Source: a virus
Length of the DNA stretch: 34,406 nucleotides
Virus record (IMG/VR): IMGVR_UViG_3300046009_013557
Location: 1 to 34,406 of that record
Reading direction: 5' to 3' (one strand)
Shown here: positions 16,170-24,519 of the stretch, piece after piece
How the letters are laid out: each line of letters opens with the position of its first letter
How positions within the stretch are numbered: the stretch's first letter is position 1
The notes under the pieces: model-generated
Seen by the model: only the letters and a program-made list of their open reading frames with translations
Database searches by the model: none
What the model was told of the DNA's origin: nothing
Program-made: the position numbers and the translations under genes

Positions 16170-17063
16170 TTAGGGCAGTTTTCCAGATCCAAGATATTTG
16201 TTAAAACACAATCTGTTATTGCCAGCACCTCGATCATAATCTTTCCACCGCTGATCGCCCAGGCCAAATATCACTGTAGGACTAATAGTGGCCCCCAACT
16301 GGTTACACCATTCATTTTGTCGATCACGATATCGTGTGGGTATGTAATCTGGACCAAACGCCTGCAACAATTCACAGCCTAGATATGCTCCTACACGATT
16401 GGTGTAATTGGTCTTGTTGAGCACAAACAAAGGATCATCGTCGTCATATCTGGTCACCCGCATACCAATGCGAGCATGTGACAACGGAAAACTCTTGCTC
16501 ATGCTAAAAGTCACATCCCTGATGCATGACCATGTGAGATCGATATCAAGTCCAGCGCAGATGCCCATATAGGCACAATCTAACAATACAGGAATATCCA
16601 TTGCTTCACATAATGACAGCACTCGATCCATGTCGTCGTGTTTGCCGCCGGTATCTGCAAATGGGTAACTGATCACAACCGCATCTCCGGATCTTAGATC
16701 ATCGTGATCTATGTAACACCAGTTAGGAAAACAATTCCGCCAACTAAGGATATGATACATGTATTCTCCTCGGAAGCAGCGGAATCGTCTGGTATGATTT
16801 TTAAGATAGAATTTGTCAAAAGCCTCAGTGGTAGCGTTGGTATAACAGGCATGAGAGAATTGATCGAGACCTTGCACCTGATTAGATTGTGTAGACTGGA
16901 TCCAAACACGGTACTGCTCCAAAAATCTATGAGTCATGGTATCATCATTCAGAATGCTCGGCAGATCAATCTTTATATCTTTGATCTTGGCCAACTGATC
17001 GGGATCCTGCACGGCCCCGGCTCCACCAAATGGCAGTATTTTGAGATTGGGTAAAGTGCTCAC
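16170..17063 (-). CDS. PLP-dependent fold type I aminotransferase-like enzyme
   Basis: A 297-residue protein starting at a GTG (17063) that overlaps the upstream stop as GTGA; an ATG frame start at 17144 would cover 85 bases of the neighbour. Motifs of class I/II aminotransferases are present: VVISYPFADTGG, then IPVLLDCAYMGIC with the pyridine-nitrogen Asp (D162) and Tyr (Y165), and FSMSKSFPLSHARIGMR with the Schiff-base Lys (K190) and phosphate-contact Arg (R198). It is about 100 residues shorter than typical members, mostly at the C-terminus. An amino transfer, decarboxylation or condensation is possible. Its neighbours are two oxygenases and an acyltransferase. Confidence 0.78.
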   Translation of the reverse strand: MSTLPNLKILPFGGAGAVQDPDQLAKIKDIKIDLPSILNDDTMTHRFLEQYRVWIQSTQSNQVQGLDQFSHACYTNATTEAFDKFYLKNHTRRFRCFRGEYMYHILSWRNCFPNWCYIDHDDLRSGDAVVISYPFADTGGKHDDMDRVLSLCEAMDIPVLLDCAYMGICAGLDIDLTWSCIRDVTFSMSKSFPLSHARIGMRVTRYDDDDPLFVLNKTNYTNRVGAYLGCELLQAFGPDYIPTRYRDRQNEWCNQLGATISPTVIFGLGDQRWKDYDRGAGNNRLCFNKYLGSGKLP

Positions 17064-17575
17064 AGTCTTACACCTGTTATTTGTAAAGTATAGCGTGGAA
17101 TACTGCCAAGATTTCCGGCCATGTGCGGAGCGTCTCCTTGCCAAGCTACAAAGGTTCCAGCTGGATATTGATTACAGGGTTTTGAATCAATCTCAAACAA
17201 GAAGCCAGGTTGCCAGTCTTGCATGAACACGATTGCTCTCCAGATATCCTTGACTTGCACATCAAACACCTTGGTAAATCTTGCATAGGTATCCTGATGA
17301 TATGGTAGCAGATCACCAGGCATCATTTTGTAATACGAAGTACCCACATGATCGAGATCTAGCCCGGCGCTCCTGATATCTTGTAAAATGGTAGAGGTAC
17401 ACCCCGGCTGTTGTCGCCGATAGTCGGCTTGTAAGCCGCTGCGGTAAATGGAACCGTATAGATCATTCCATCTTTGCATGGTGTCCGGGTCATTAAACTC
17501 TTCGTAGAAATAATCCATGCCTTCGATATCCGACATGGACCACGAAACAGGTATCTGTCCTTGGAAATGGGTCAT
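17060..17575 (-). CDS. 2OG-Fe(II) oxygenase-like small protein
   Basis: A 171-residue protein with a cupin-type iron site: LPYHQDTY (H93, D95), a distal His in DAPHMAGN (H151) and R161 in IPRYTLQITG in the place of the 2-oxoglutarate-binding residue. Aromatic-rich strands such as WRAIVFMQDWQPG lie between. It would hydroxylate or otherwise oxidise a small molecule or peptide. No named family is recognised. It is coupled on both sides by ATGA/GTGA overlaps to another 2OG-type oxygenase and the PLP enzyme, which suggests sequential steps. Confidence 0.7.
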   Translation of the reverse strand: MTHFQGQIPVSWSMSDIEGMDYFYEEFNDPDTMQRWNDLYGSIYRSGLQADYRRQQPGCTSTILQDIRSAGLDLDHVGTSYYKMMPGDLLPYHQDTYARFTKVFDVQVKDIWRAIVFMQDWQPGFLFEIDSKPCNQYPAGTFVAWQGDAPHMAGNLGSIPRYTLQITGVRL

Positions 17576-18330
17576 TGATGATCTCTCATGTCAATTGGTT
17601 TTTTGGACTGTTCATCATACCAATACAAACTTCGATGTGGTTGTGTGTGTGGAGTGCTATTGCTTTGATAATAGAAAATCCGTAGGGCTATCCTAGAATT
17701 ATTTTCGGGACAATCAATGGGTTGCGGATATCCATGGTACAATCTTTCGTCATAGTCCCATATCAACAATCTGTTGCTCAAACAGTCTATAGTCTGCACA
17801 GGCCCTTGTCTATCAAAATCCCAAAACTCCAAAGCACCGCCCCATTCTGATTGCCATCTGGGATTTATATACAGTATCAAACTCAAACAACGATTTAGTC
17901 TTAACTCATCGTTCCAATTGAAATCAGTGTGTAATTTTAGACTGTGTCCATTGTGCGTTTCGCTCACGCCTGCTCCAATGAGATGAGGGTCACTGATCAA
18001 ATTACTCAATCCAGTGATATTCTCAAGCCAGTCTAGGAACGCACCGCTGTTGAACCCATGACATAAAGTTTGCAGTACAGGGGATGCTTGGAAATTTTTG
18101 GACTCTCGCATGCAACTTCCATTGCGTGTAAATCGAGTCCAGTAGTCCTGTGGGATCAATGTTGTCTGCTGAGATACCTCAGAAAAAAGATCCTGTGGTA
18201 AAAAATCATCTATCACTAAAAATGGGACAGGTTTTCCATTTTTGTAATCCCATAGATAATCCCTAGGATGGAATTTTTTTGGAAGTTCATTAAAAAAAGT
18301 GTATAAGTCTTGATGTACATCTTTATCCAT
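17572..18330 (-). CDS. 2OG-Fe(II) oxygenase (prolyl 4-hydroxylase-like)
   Basis: A 252-residue protein with the HxD site in LKLHTDFNW (H134, D136), the strand motif SLILYINPRWQSEWGGALEF typical of P4H-like enzymes, a distal His in RLYHGYP (H199) and NSRIALRIFYY with the likely 2-oxoglutarate Arg. The chain begins PFLVIDDFLPQDL, also usual in this family. A frame start at 18384 is possible, but AGGATC just upstream of the ATG at 18330, plus a 9-base gap to the upstream stop, favour the shorter form. It could hydroxylate a sugar, lipid, amino acid or peptide; the substrate is unknown. Confidence 0.82.
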   Translation of the reverse strand: MDKDVHQDLYTFFNELPKKFHPRDYLWDYKNGKPVPFLVIDDFLPQDLFSEVSQQTTLIPQDYWTRFTRNGSCMRESKNFQASPVLQTLCHGFNSGAFLDWLENITGLSNLISDPHLIGAGVSETHNGHSLKLHTDFNWNDELRLNRCLSLILYINPRWQSEWGGALEFWDFDRQGPVQTIDCLSNRLLIWDYDERLYHGYPQPIDCPENNSRIALRIFYYQSNSTPHTQPHRSLYWYDEQSKKPIDMRDHQ

Positions 18331-18338
18331 GATCCTAT

Positions 18339-19352
18339 TTAACCGTTTTCTCCTAGCAAAGAGAATATTTTGTGTTTTATGCAAGACGAGTAAATGGAGT
18401 CAAACATTCCAGATTGGAAATTTTCTTGATTCATCTTGCGTTGTTGATATGTGGCCCGATAAACAGCGTCGAGGTCTTGATTCATAAGATCATCAAGTAT
18501 TTCATGCATCCGGTCAATCCTAGATTGCCAGTCCATTTCGTTATCATAATAAGAATGGTCAATGACATCGTCGAAAACCTGCACGCCCACGGATCTCAGA
18601 TAATCAATGCTACCAGGATTGCCCACAGATAAAAATAATTGTCCAGAGGCCACGGGTTTCCATGTTTTTTCGCTCATGTAAATGCCGTCAATCACAGAGT
18701 GCTCGGTGATGATATTAATATACGAATCAGTATAAGCTGGATTATCTAGATTCCATATATAGGTTTTACCAAAATAATTTGAATCTTTGAACCGAGGTGA
18801 TTCAAAGAATTGATCTTTGCATTTATTCCAACTCTCCCATATTTCTTCTGACAGTTGAGGATCATCGGGTCTTGGGTGTAGTTGATCATGCATGGACCAA
18901 AGACATTCACTAAAATATTTTTTATCTTTGGCCTTGTACCAGTTGTAGATACGATGAGGTCTAGCAAAATGATTCAGACATGATATTTTGTATCTCCTCG
19001 GTAATATCAGATTCCGTTGGCTGGGATAGATAAATTTGCTCTTACTGTTATGATATTCAGACGGATAAAATAAAAGATTTGGTCGCCGTTGATGATCCTC
19101 GGGTCGATGGCTGAGTAATAGAAACTTACAGTCGTCTGATTCAAGTTGATCATAAACACAATCTATTAGCCGGTGTTTGCCAGGTCCCCAGTGTTCTGTA
19201 CTGAGATCTACAACCAGCAATAGATTTTTATGTACTGATTCAGAGATGACTCGATTTAGATTATCTTTCCAATAGTTTTCGATAAAATAGATATGATCAA
19301 TGTATAATATTTTTGGATGTTGTTTCCAGGGTTCTATAATGTCGCGACACAT
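18339..19352 (-). CDS. Fucosyltransferase-like glycosyltransferase candidate
   Basis: A 337-residue protein of uncertain function. The C-terminal third contains ISEHS-like and YMSEKTWKPVASGQLFLSVG, then NPGSIDYLRSVGVQVFDDVI. That arrangement (a SEK/TEK helix, 'KPxASGQ', a strand and a Gly turn) resembles the donor site of family 10/11 fucosyltransferase-like GT-B proteins and of conserved phage proteins. No membrane segment is present. The N-terminal half is not recognised. It starts three bases from the stop of the 46-residue ORF. A sugar-transfer role fits the neighbourhood but is not proven. Confidence 0.5.
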   Translation of the reverse strand: MCRDIIEPWKQHPKILYIDHIYFIENYWKDNLNRVISESVHKNLLLVVDLSTEHWGPGKHRLIDCVYDQLESDDCKFLLLSHRPEDHQRRPNLLFYPSEYHNSKSKFIYPSQRNLILPRRYKISCLNHFARPHRIYNWYKAKDKKYFSECLWSMHDQLHPRPDDPQLSEEIWESWNKCKDQFFESPRFKDSNYFGKTYIWNLDNPAYTDSYINIITEHSVIDGIYMSEKTWKPVASGQLFLSVGNPGSIDYLRSVGVQVFDDVIDHSYYDNEMDWQSRIDRMHEILDDLMNQDLDAVYRATYQQRKMNQENFQSGMFDSIYSSCIKHKIFSLLGENG

Positions 19353-19355
19353 GAC

Positions 19356-19496
19356 TTAGTGCGTATACCACTGTTGATCGTCTAACAATATAGCACCACA
19401 TTTGCCCACACTCAATGGCTTACCGTAGTCAAAATAAGGAGCTCCAGTATATAGAGACAGTTCGTGTTCTAGATGAAATAGTTGATCAAAATTCAT
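19356..19496 (-). CDS. Small 46-residue ORF, unknown function
   Basis: The minus strand reads MNFDQLFHLEHELSLYTGAP followed by 26 more residues, ending in QQWYTH. The ATG at 19496 overlaps the TGA of the upstream SGNH gene (ATGA), and the TAA at 19356-19358 lies three bases before the ATG of the next gene. This exact fit in an otherwise unexplained 140-base gap is the main evidence that it is real. It is acidic and aromatic-rich with a single Cys and no signal peptide. It could be a small partner protein or, less likely, a modified peptide, given the nearby radical SAM and oxygenase genes. No family is recognised. Confidence 0.6.
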   Translation of the reverse strand: MNFDQLFHLEHELSLYTGAPYFDYGKPLSVGKCGAILLDDQQWYTH

Positions 19497-20515
19497 TGCG
19501 AAAGGTGATCCTTTTTTATTTCGCGCACCGAACAACCTAATCTGTCTGCCATGGCATTTTTTAACTGAATTCGTTGATTATTGAGATTTCTTATTTCCAA
19601 CGCCCGTCGCCCTATTTCTTCAAGAGAGAGTTCATGATCTCGTCCAGATTTTAATTCACTTTCTTTGTTCCAAATATCGTTATGTATAGATACTAGTTGA
19701 GTATATAGATCTTGTATCAATCCAAAATCAAGTCCTACTACCTGGTCTCTATACCAGTCTAGTTCGGGTTTATTTTTTTGGCTTCTTTGCCACTTGATTT
19801 CCGCGATTGCCAATCGATCAAATAATTCAATGACTGGAAATACACTGTTTTTCTGTTGTAATCGCAGGTAATCTAATAGATGTTGGGCCCAAAGGGCATG
19901 CCCTTGTGGGTTGAAATGCGCATCTTCATCGCTGATAAAACATTTATTTTCCAATATAAAATCCAAGGTGTACCCGGCGCCCTGCAAATCTAAGTCATGT
20001 ACACTATCATGGCTAAAGAAAAAAGGAACATGTGTGCCTGTACAGGTACCCTTAACTGCGTGAAAATATCCAGACAACGATATTTTTTGTTCGATAAGAG
20101 AATAATAATCTCTAAACCATACATCATAGAAATGATTAGATGTGTGTTGAGGACTAAAGTTACACCATTTATCTACTGTATCATTGAGAGGATTCCGGCT
20201 TCTAATAATTTTAACATCGTTTATATTCCACATAAAACTACGAGCCAATGACTGTTCGTGATTGGGATTGTCTGGATCATAAACAAAACTTTTACGAGAC
20301 GGGTGGCTCCATCCTACTATTACCACATCCTCAGGTTTAATCAACGCTTTGTTAGACAGGTAACATTGATAGATATAAAAATTATCTGCTGCAGGGACTG
20401 CAAAATTTTTTAATTCACCGCATAATTCTTGCGCTATGATTTCCGGCCAGCCCAAGACATTTTTTTGGAGTTTATAAGGCAAGCATAAACTATCGCCGAA
20501 GACCCAAATTTTCAT
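19493..20515 (-). CDS. SGNH hydrolase-like protein with C-terminal helical domain
   Basis: A 340-residue protein. The first part is SGNH-like: VFGDSLCLPYK (S9), VIVGWSHPSRK and the block V-type EDAHFNPQGHALWAQHL. The last about 110 residues form a separate helical domain beginning VIELFDRLAIAEIKWQRS, resembling short DUF6165-like modules found in glycan loci; that match is tentative. No signal peptide. It is ATGA-coupled to the radical SAM gene upstream and to the 46-residue ORF downstream. It may add or remove an acyl group on the product of the cargo block. Confidence 0.65.
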   Translation of the reverse strand: MKIWVFGDSLCLPYKLQKNVLGWPEIIAQELCGELKNFAVPAADNFYIYQCYLSNKALIKPEDVVIVGWSHPSRKSFVYDPDNPNHEQSLARSFMWNINDVKIIRSRNPLNDTVDKWCNFSPQHTSNHFYDVWFRDYYSLIEQKISLSGYFHAVKGTCTGTHVPFFFSHDSVHDLDLQGAGYTLDFILENKCFISDEDAHFNPQGHALWAQHLLDYLRLQQKNSVFPVIELFDRLAIAEIKWQRSQKNKPELDWYRDQVVGLDFGLIQDLYTQLVSIHNDIWNKESELKSGRDHELSLEEIGRRALEIRNLNNQRIQLKNAMADRLGCSVREIKKDHLSQ

Positions 20516-21540
20516 AGATATAATTGTTCAATTTTTTTTGGATTATTCAAGATATCTTGGATCTGGTTGTTGGTATGATTCGGCCGACAGGGTCGGCATA
20601 GAGATACATTGGTACCATGGTAGATAGCATGATGTCTATCTTTCTGCCACAAATCGCGGAAATCACCTTGATCCCATCTACCAAGGGCAAAATTAGGATT
20701 GCCTTTGTTATCACAACAAACATATATGTATCCTTCAGCACAGAATACTGGAAAATGATACATTTGATGGCATCTTTTGTAGTGGCGGGGTTGGGTCTTA
20801 TTTTCGTTAATCCAGTAGGGTACGCCGGTCCGATCGCTGGCTTGTTTGATCCAGAGTTTCAATTCATCGGTAATTTTATGCGCTTTCCCTTCATAGATAA
20901 CAGGTCTAAAGTAAAGTGCTCGACCGTTTATTTCTTTCACATAGTTGAATAAATCATCTATGGCCAGTTTGTTATCATTGAAGGGATTTATCAAACACTT
21001 AAAATCCACATTGATTCCTGCCTTGATAAGTTCGCTAGCGTTCTCTTTCACTCTTTGAAAAAGACTCTTGCTTGTCAGACTACGGCGAATCCGTTCATAG
21101 AGTTCTTCTGTCCCGGCATCAATGTCAATACCGATCCACGCAATTTTTTGCAGTTTTGCCACTGTTACGGAATCCAGTAGTCGATTCAATTTACTTCCAT
21201 TTGTAGTAATAGATGTTAGGAAACCAAGATCGATTGTGTGTTCAATGACATGCTCGTAGCCTGACAATACCGTGGGCTCCCCACCACCTGGGTAGGTTAT
21301 AGCATGCGTTGTACCAAAACTGTTGGGACTGTGTGATCGCCAAGTCACAAGACGATCAAGCAAATCAATGTATTCTGTATATTTTTTTTGAACAGGAGCG
21401 GTTGTACGGTGTTCTGCCGAATTACAATAATAGCAATCCTGATTGCATATGTTGGTTAGATCAATATCCACTTGGGCAGGCAACAAAATTTTGCTGTCCT
21501 GATTTCTCATCCAATGTACGAGTTCAGCTGCGTGATACAT
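20512..21540 (-). CDS. Radical SAM protein with SPASM-like C-terminus
   Basis: A 342-residue radical SAM enzyme. The [4Fe-4S] motif is ICNQDCYYCN (C32-x3-C36-x2-C39), followed by TYPGGGEPTVL, the GGE motif that binds SAM, and TSITTNGSKL. The C-terminal part has additional Cys in CHQMYHFPVFCAEGY, YVCCDNKG and LCRPCRP, as in SPASM/twitch domains holding auxiliary clusters. Members modify peptides, sugars or tRNA; no specific class is clear. It is the first gene after a promoter candidate and heads the AT-rich cargo block. Radical chemistry on a sugar or amino acid intermediate is possible. Confidence 0.85.
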   Translation of the reverse strand: MYHAAELVHWMRNQDSKILLPAQVDIDLTNICNQDCYYCNSAEHRTTAPVQKKYTEYIDLLDRLVTWRSHSPNSFGTTHAITYPGGGEPTVLSGYEHVIEHTIDLGFLTSITTNGSKLNRLLDSVTVAKLQKIAWIGIDIDAGTEELYERIRRSLTSKSLFQRVKENASELIKAGINVDFKCLINPFNDNKLAIDDLFNYVKEINGRALYFRPVIYEGKAHKITDELKLWIKQASDRTGVPYWINENKTQPRHYKRCHQMYHFPVFCAEGYIYVCCDNKGNPNFALGRWDQGDFRDLWQKDRHHAIYHGTNVSLCRPCRPNHTNNQIQDILNNPKKIEQLYL

Positions 21541-21568
21541 GCTTGCCCAATAAATTATCCTTGCAAAA

Positions 21569-21596
21569 ATTTTAGATCATTTTCTGGATTTATCAA
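21569..21596 (-). promoter_or_regulatory. Promoter candidate for the cargo block
   Basis: Minus strand TTGATA (21591-21596), a 16-base spacer and TAAAAT (21569-21574), lying in the gap between galE and the radical SAM gene. Start of transcription would be near 21562. It would let the radical SAM-to-acyltransferase block be read on its own. Confidence 0.5.
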
Positions 21597-21598
21597 TA

Positions 21599-22552
21599 TC
21601 ATCTAGTGTACCAGGCCCAGGCGTGACTGATCATGTCATCCAATGTCCACCGAGGTTGCCAGCCCGATGCCTTAATAAACTTGTCAGCGGATGCAGTAAG
21701 AAGAGCCGGGTCTCCTTCTCTTTTGGGACCCACTGTGATTTTTAACTTGCGTTCAGTGATCCGCTCGGCCGCTGTGATGATTTCTCTGTTGCTGACACCT
21801 TGCTTGGTTCCGAGGTTGTAGACACCACTGGACAAAGATTTATCAATACATCGAATGTGTGCATCTGCGATATCTTGCACATGTACATAATCTCTGACGC
21901 AGGTGCCGTCGGGGGTGGCATAGTCTTCGCCATTTAATACAAATTCTCGATCATTTTTCAAAGCTTCCAGCACTCGAGCGATGATATGGGTGGCGCCAGA
22001 TCGCTGTCCATGGCGGCCTTGGCTGTCTGCACTACAGGCATTGAAATATCTCAAAGCCACGAAATCGAGATTGTAGGCATGCTTATAACTGTTCATCATC
22101 CATTCGATCATGAGTTTGCTTTGACCGTAGGGGCTGATAGGTTCGCAAGGATCAACTTCGCTACACGGAGTCATGATAGGCTCACCGTAACAGGCAGCCG
22201 AACTGCTGAAGATTACACGGGTATTGATTTTATTATCCACGATGTAATCTAATAGTTTTTTTGTCTTGACAAAGTTATTGTTATAATAGTCAGCGGGCCG
22301 TCCCAGGCTGGGACCGACCAAACTGGAGCCTGCACAATGGACCACAGCCACGGGATCGAATTGATGTAACAAATCCAAGGCATAGGAGTTGCTGAAATCT
22401 TCTTGATAGAATCTGTCGGCCACAAATCCAAGATGGCTTGGGCAGACCACAGTGTCTACACCAACGACTCTGTAGTCATGATCCTTGAGGCGTAGCATGG
22501 TTTCGCCTCCTATGAAACCGCCAGCACCAGTCACTAATACAGTCTTGTTCAT
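21599..22552 (-). CDS. galE: UDP-glucose 4-epimerase
   Basis: GalE interconverts UDP-glucose and UDP-galactose (or the N-acetyl forms). The 317-residue product has VLVTGAGGFIGGET for NAD, VVHCAGSSLVGPS, FSSSAACYG and the catalytic PYGQSK (Y142, K146). It also has ALRYFNACSAD and VRDYVHVQDIADAHI, all hallmark GalE segments. It is near the usual length of about 330 residues. Its start abuts the stop of a glycosyltransferase gene (TAAATG). It probably supplies UDP-galactose or UDP-GalNAc to the glycosyltransferases here. Confidence 0.93.
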   Translation of the reverse strand: MNKTVLVTGAGGFIGGETMLRLKDHDYRVVGVDTVVCPSHLGFVADRFYQEDFSNSYALDLLHQFDPVAVVHCAGSSLVGPSLGRPADYYNNNFVKTKKLLDYIVDNKINTRVIFSSSAACYGEPIMTPCSEVDPCEPISPYGQSKLMIEWMMNSYKHAYNLDFVALRYFNACSADSQGRHGQRSGATHIIARVLEALKNDREFVLNGEDYATPDGTCVRDYVHVQDIADAHIRCIDKSLSSGVYNLGTKQGVSNREIITAAERITERKLKITVGPKREGDPALLTASADKFIKASGWQPRWTLDDMISHAWAWYTR

Positions 22553-23761
22553 TTAAGCCTCGACTTTGATTATGTGATATTTGTTAGCAGGAACATGATC
22601 TCTGTATCGATTACCAGAACGGTTCCATTGCTCTCCTTGCCCTGTGATAATGTCTACCACACGATCCACAGTGCCGTTGTTCCAATCGGATATGAGACCC
22701 ATGTTATGGTGCGGTTGATCCAGCAGTTGTTCTAACTTAGCAAAGGCATCATCCAGGCTCCAAGGAACATAAAGACGATCAGGATCATTGGCAAAAGTTT
22801 CAGGAAAACTACGATAAGCAGGATATAGAACATTACAACCAAGAGTATCGGCCTCCGAGACGGTGTTGGAGACCCAGTCCTGAAGAGCACAATTAAATAA
22901 TACGCGAGTATCATTAAGCAGAGTGTAATAATCATTTTTCTTCAACCCGTCGTAGATTTTCAATTTGCCGTCGGCCTGCATGGCTCGGGCACGCTCAAGG
23001 TATTTAGGATTGTTAGATCGCAATGTACCACCCGAAAACACCGCAAACTCGACATCCTTGTAGCGACCTTTTGAAAGATACATTTCAATTAGGTCCATAT
23101 AGAAGTCAGGTTGCTTTTCCTGGTCAAACCTGGCAGCGAACCCCACTCGCATCTTGCGATCGCTGAATGGTTTTACTCGGTCGTGGCCACCGATGCGTTC
23201 TAGCACTTCTGATTTGCCAAATGCCAAACCTGAAATATTGTAGATAGGCGCGGTCCAGCCTGCGATACGCATGTGAGCGACCATTTCCTCATTGGTGGCT
23301 AATACATGCACGTTGGGTATCTGGTTGACCATGCGTTCATAAGTGCTCATCCAGCCGGCCATGTTCCATACATGCACGAAGTCATCAGGATCGATGGCCT
23401 GTGCCAGGCAGCGTACAAAGACACGAGGTCTGAGATTTGTTGGCACTTGATCAATGATATAAGGCAGCGATTCTATGCCAGGCTGGAACATGTCTTCGAA
23501 GTAGATCACATCTTGATCAGTGACATCACCGTCTCGCATCATCTGTACTAGATTCATCATCTGGCTCATGGCAAAATAACTGCGACCATGTGCATCTAGA
23601 ACCTGACCTACTGAGATGCTCTGCGTGTTGTCGATGGTTGACCCGGGCACATATACAACATCTAGCCCACGACGATCAAAAACACGACGATTCCATTCTG
23701 TGAGTTGTAGAGAGTAGCGTGCTTCATACGACTCCAAACCCATATAGAATAACTTACGCAT
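22553..23761 (-). CDS. GT-B glycosyltransferase-like protein
   Basis: A 402-residue protein with a family 4-like donor half: KMRVGFAARFDQEKQPDFYM, YKDVEFAVFSGG, KIYDGLKKNDYYTLLNDTRV and ALQDWVSNTVSEADTLGC, the last corresponding to the acidic Ex7E region of GT4/GT1-like enzymes. The N-terminal half is a Rossmann-like acceptor domain of uncertain specificity. Start and stop are tightly placed: its ATG overlaps the 71-residue gene's stop by one base and its stop abuts galE. Conserved in T4-like marine phages as far as I recall; the acceptor is unknown. Confidence 0.75.
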   Translation of the reverse strand: MRKLFYMGLESYEARYSLQLTEWNRRVFDRRGLDVVYVPGSTIDNTQSISVGQVLDAHGRSYFAMSQMMNLVQMMRDGDVTDQDVIYFEDMFQPGIESLPYIIDQVPTNLRPRVFVRCLAQAIDPDDFVHVWNMAGWMSTYERMVNQIPNVHVLATNEEMVAHMRIAGWTAPIYNISGLAFGKSEVLERIGGHDRVKPFSDRKMRVGFAARFDQEKQPDFYMDLIEMYLSKGRYKDVEFAVFSGGTLRSNNPKYLERARAMQADGKLKIYDGLKKNDYYTLLNDTRVLFNCALQDWVSNTVSEADTLGCNVLYPAYRSFPETFANDPDRLYVPWSLDDAFAKLEQLLDQPHHNMGLISDWNNGTVDRVVDIITGQGEQWNRSGNRYRDHVPANKYHIIKVEA

Positions 23762-23976
23762 TATCGACTCCTACGATTGGAGTCTTGGATCCACATGTCC
23801 TTGGCGAATTTACCCTGCACATTCTTGTTGAACTGCTGGTAGGCGTAACTCTTCCAGTTGTATAGATCGGCTTCGTTGAATTTATAACCGAAATCTTGAC
23901 AGAAACGCAGATATTGTTCGAGGTCCTCAAATATAGCATTTACTCGAGGGTTAGATTTGAACTGTGGCTTGGCCAT
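23761..23976 (-). CDS. Small conserved phage protein, unknown function
   Basis: A 71-residue basic protein. Segments such as FEDLEQYLRFCQDFGYKFNE and LYNWKSYAYQQF look like a short helical protein seen in T4-like cyanophages and their relatives, by memory only. AAAAAGGACG lies upstream of the ATG, and the stop overlaps the next start as TAATG. No catalytic motif can be seen. Its placement between the T-fold protein and a glycosyltransferase gives no clear clue. Confidence 0.7.
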   Translation of the reverse strand: MAKPQFKSNPRVNAIFEDLEQYLRFCQDFGYKFNEADLYNWKSYAYQQFNKNVQGKFAKDMWIQDSNRRSR

Positions 23977-23988
23977 TGTTCGTCCTTT

Positions 23989-24519
23989 TTAGATATTGAC
24001 AGAAAGGTTAGGGCGGTGAGTTTCATACTTGATCAAGCAGCCGTTCTCACCATCTTCGGCCACTTCTATCCACACACTACGACCTGGATAGCGGTCTGCG
24101 ATACGAGTATATAGTTCGTCTGCGATCATCTCGCAGGATTTGTAGTCGAGTTGGAGTCCAGCGGTTGATGCCAGTCCAGTTCTATCTTGATTATTGGAAA
24201 CGGCCCGATCTGGCACGCTGGTACCCAGGGATCCGGATGGCGTGTACAGTGACAGGAGCCACCGCTTGAACTGGATGAACTCGATGTCCCGGTCATTATG
24301 GAACACATCGATCCACACCCGGAAATGGAAGATATGACGATGAGGATAACCAAGGAACGAAACATCATATTCATCTCCAGTGGCCAGACTAGGATCTGTC
24401 AAGGCTGCAGGATATTTATGGATGCCTTCCATTCGGAAAGTGATCCATATCCGTCTTTGCGCTTGTTCCATTATGCGTTGTGCGGTTTCTTGCAAGGCTT
24501 GTTGTCTTTGTTCACTCAT
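23989..24519 (-). CDS. T-fold, pterin-synthase-like protein (second QueD-like)
   Basis: A 176-residue protein whose pattern fits the 6-pyruvoyl-tetrahydropterin synthase T-fold: MEGIHKYPAA and GYPHRHIFHF supply a likely three-His metal site, DREIEF-like DRDIEFIQFKRWL matches the DF-x-LK strand, SCEMIADELYTRI resembles the PTxEN helix, and VWIEVAEDGENGCLIKYE corresponds to the final Glu strand. It is therefore a possible QueD homologue different from the 9143-9646 one, which lacks two His. ATGA links it to the next gene upstream. Function in preQ0 synthesis is inferred from this and from the nearby DpdA. Confidence 0.6.
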   Translation of the reverse strand: MSEQRQQALQETAQRIMEQAQRRIWITFRMEGIHKYPAALTDPSLATGDEYDVSFLGYPHRHIFHFRVWIDVFHNDRDIEFIQFKRWLLSLYTPSGSLGTSVPDRAVSNNQDRTGLASTAGLQLDYKSCEMIADELYTRIADRYPGRSVWIEVAEDGENGCLIKYETHRPNLSVNI

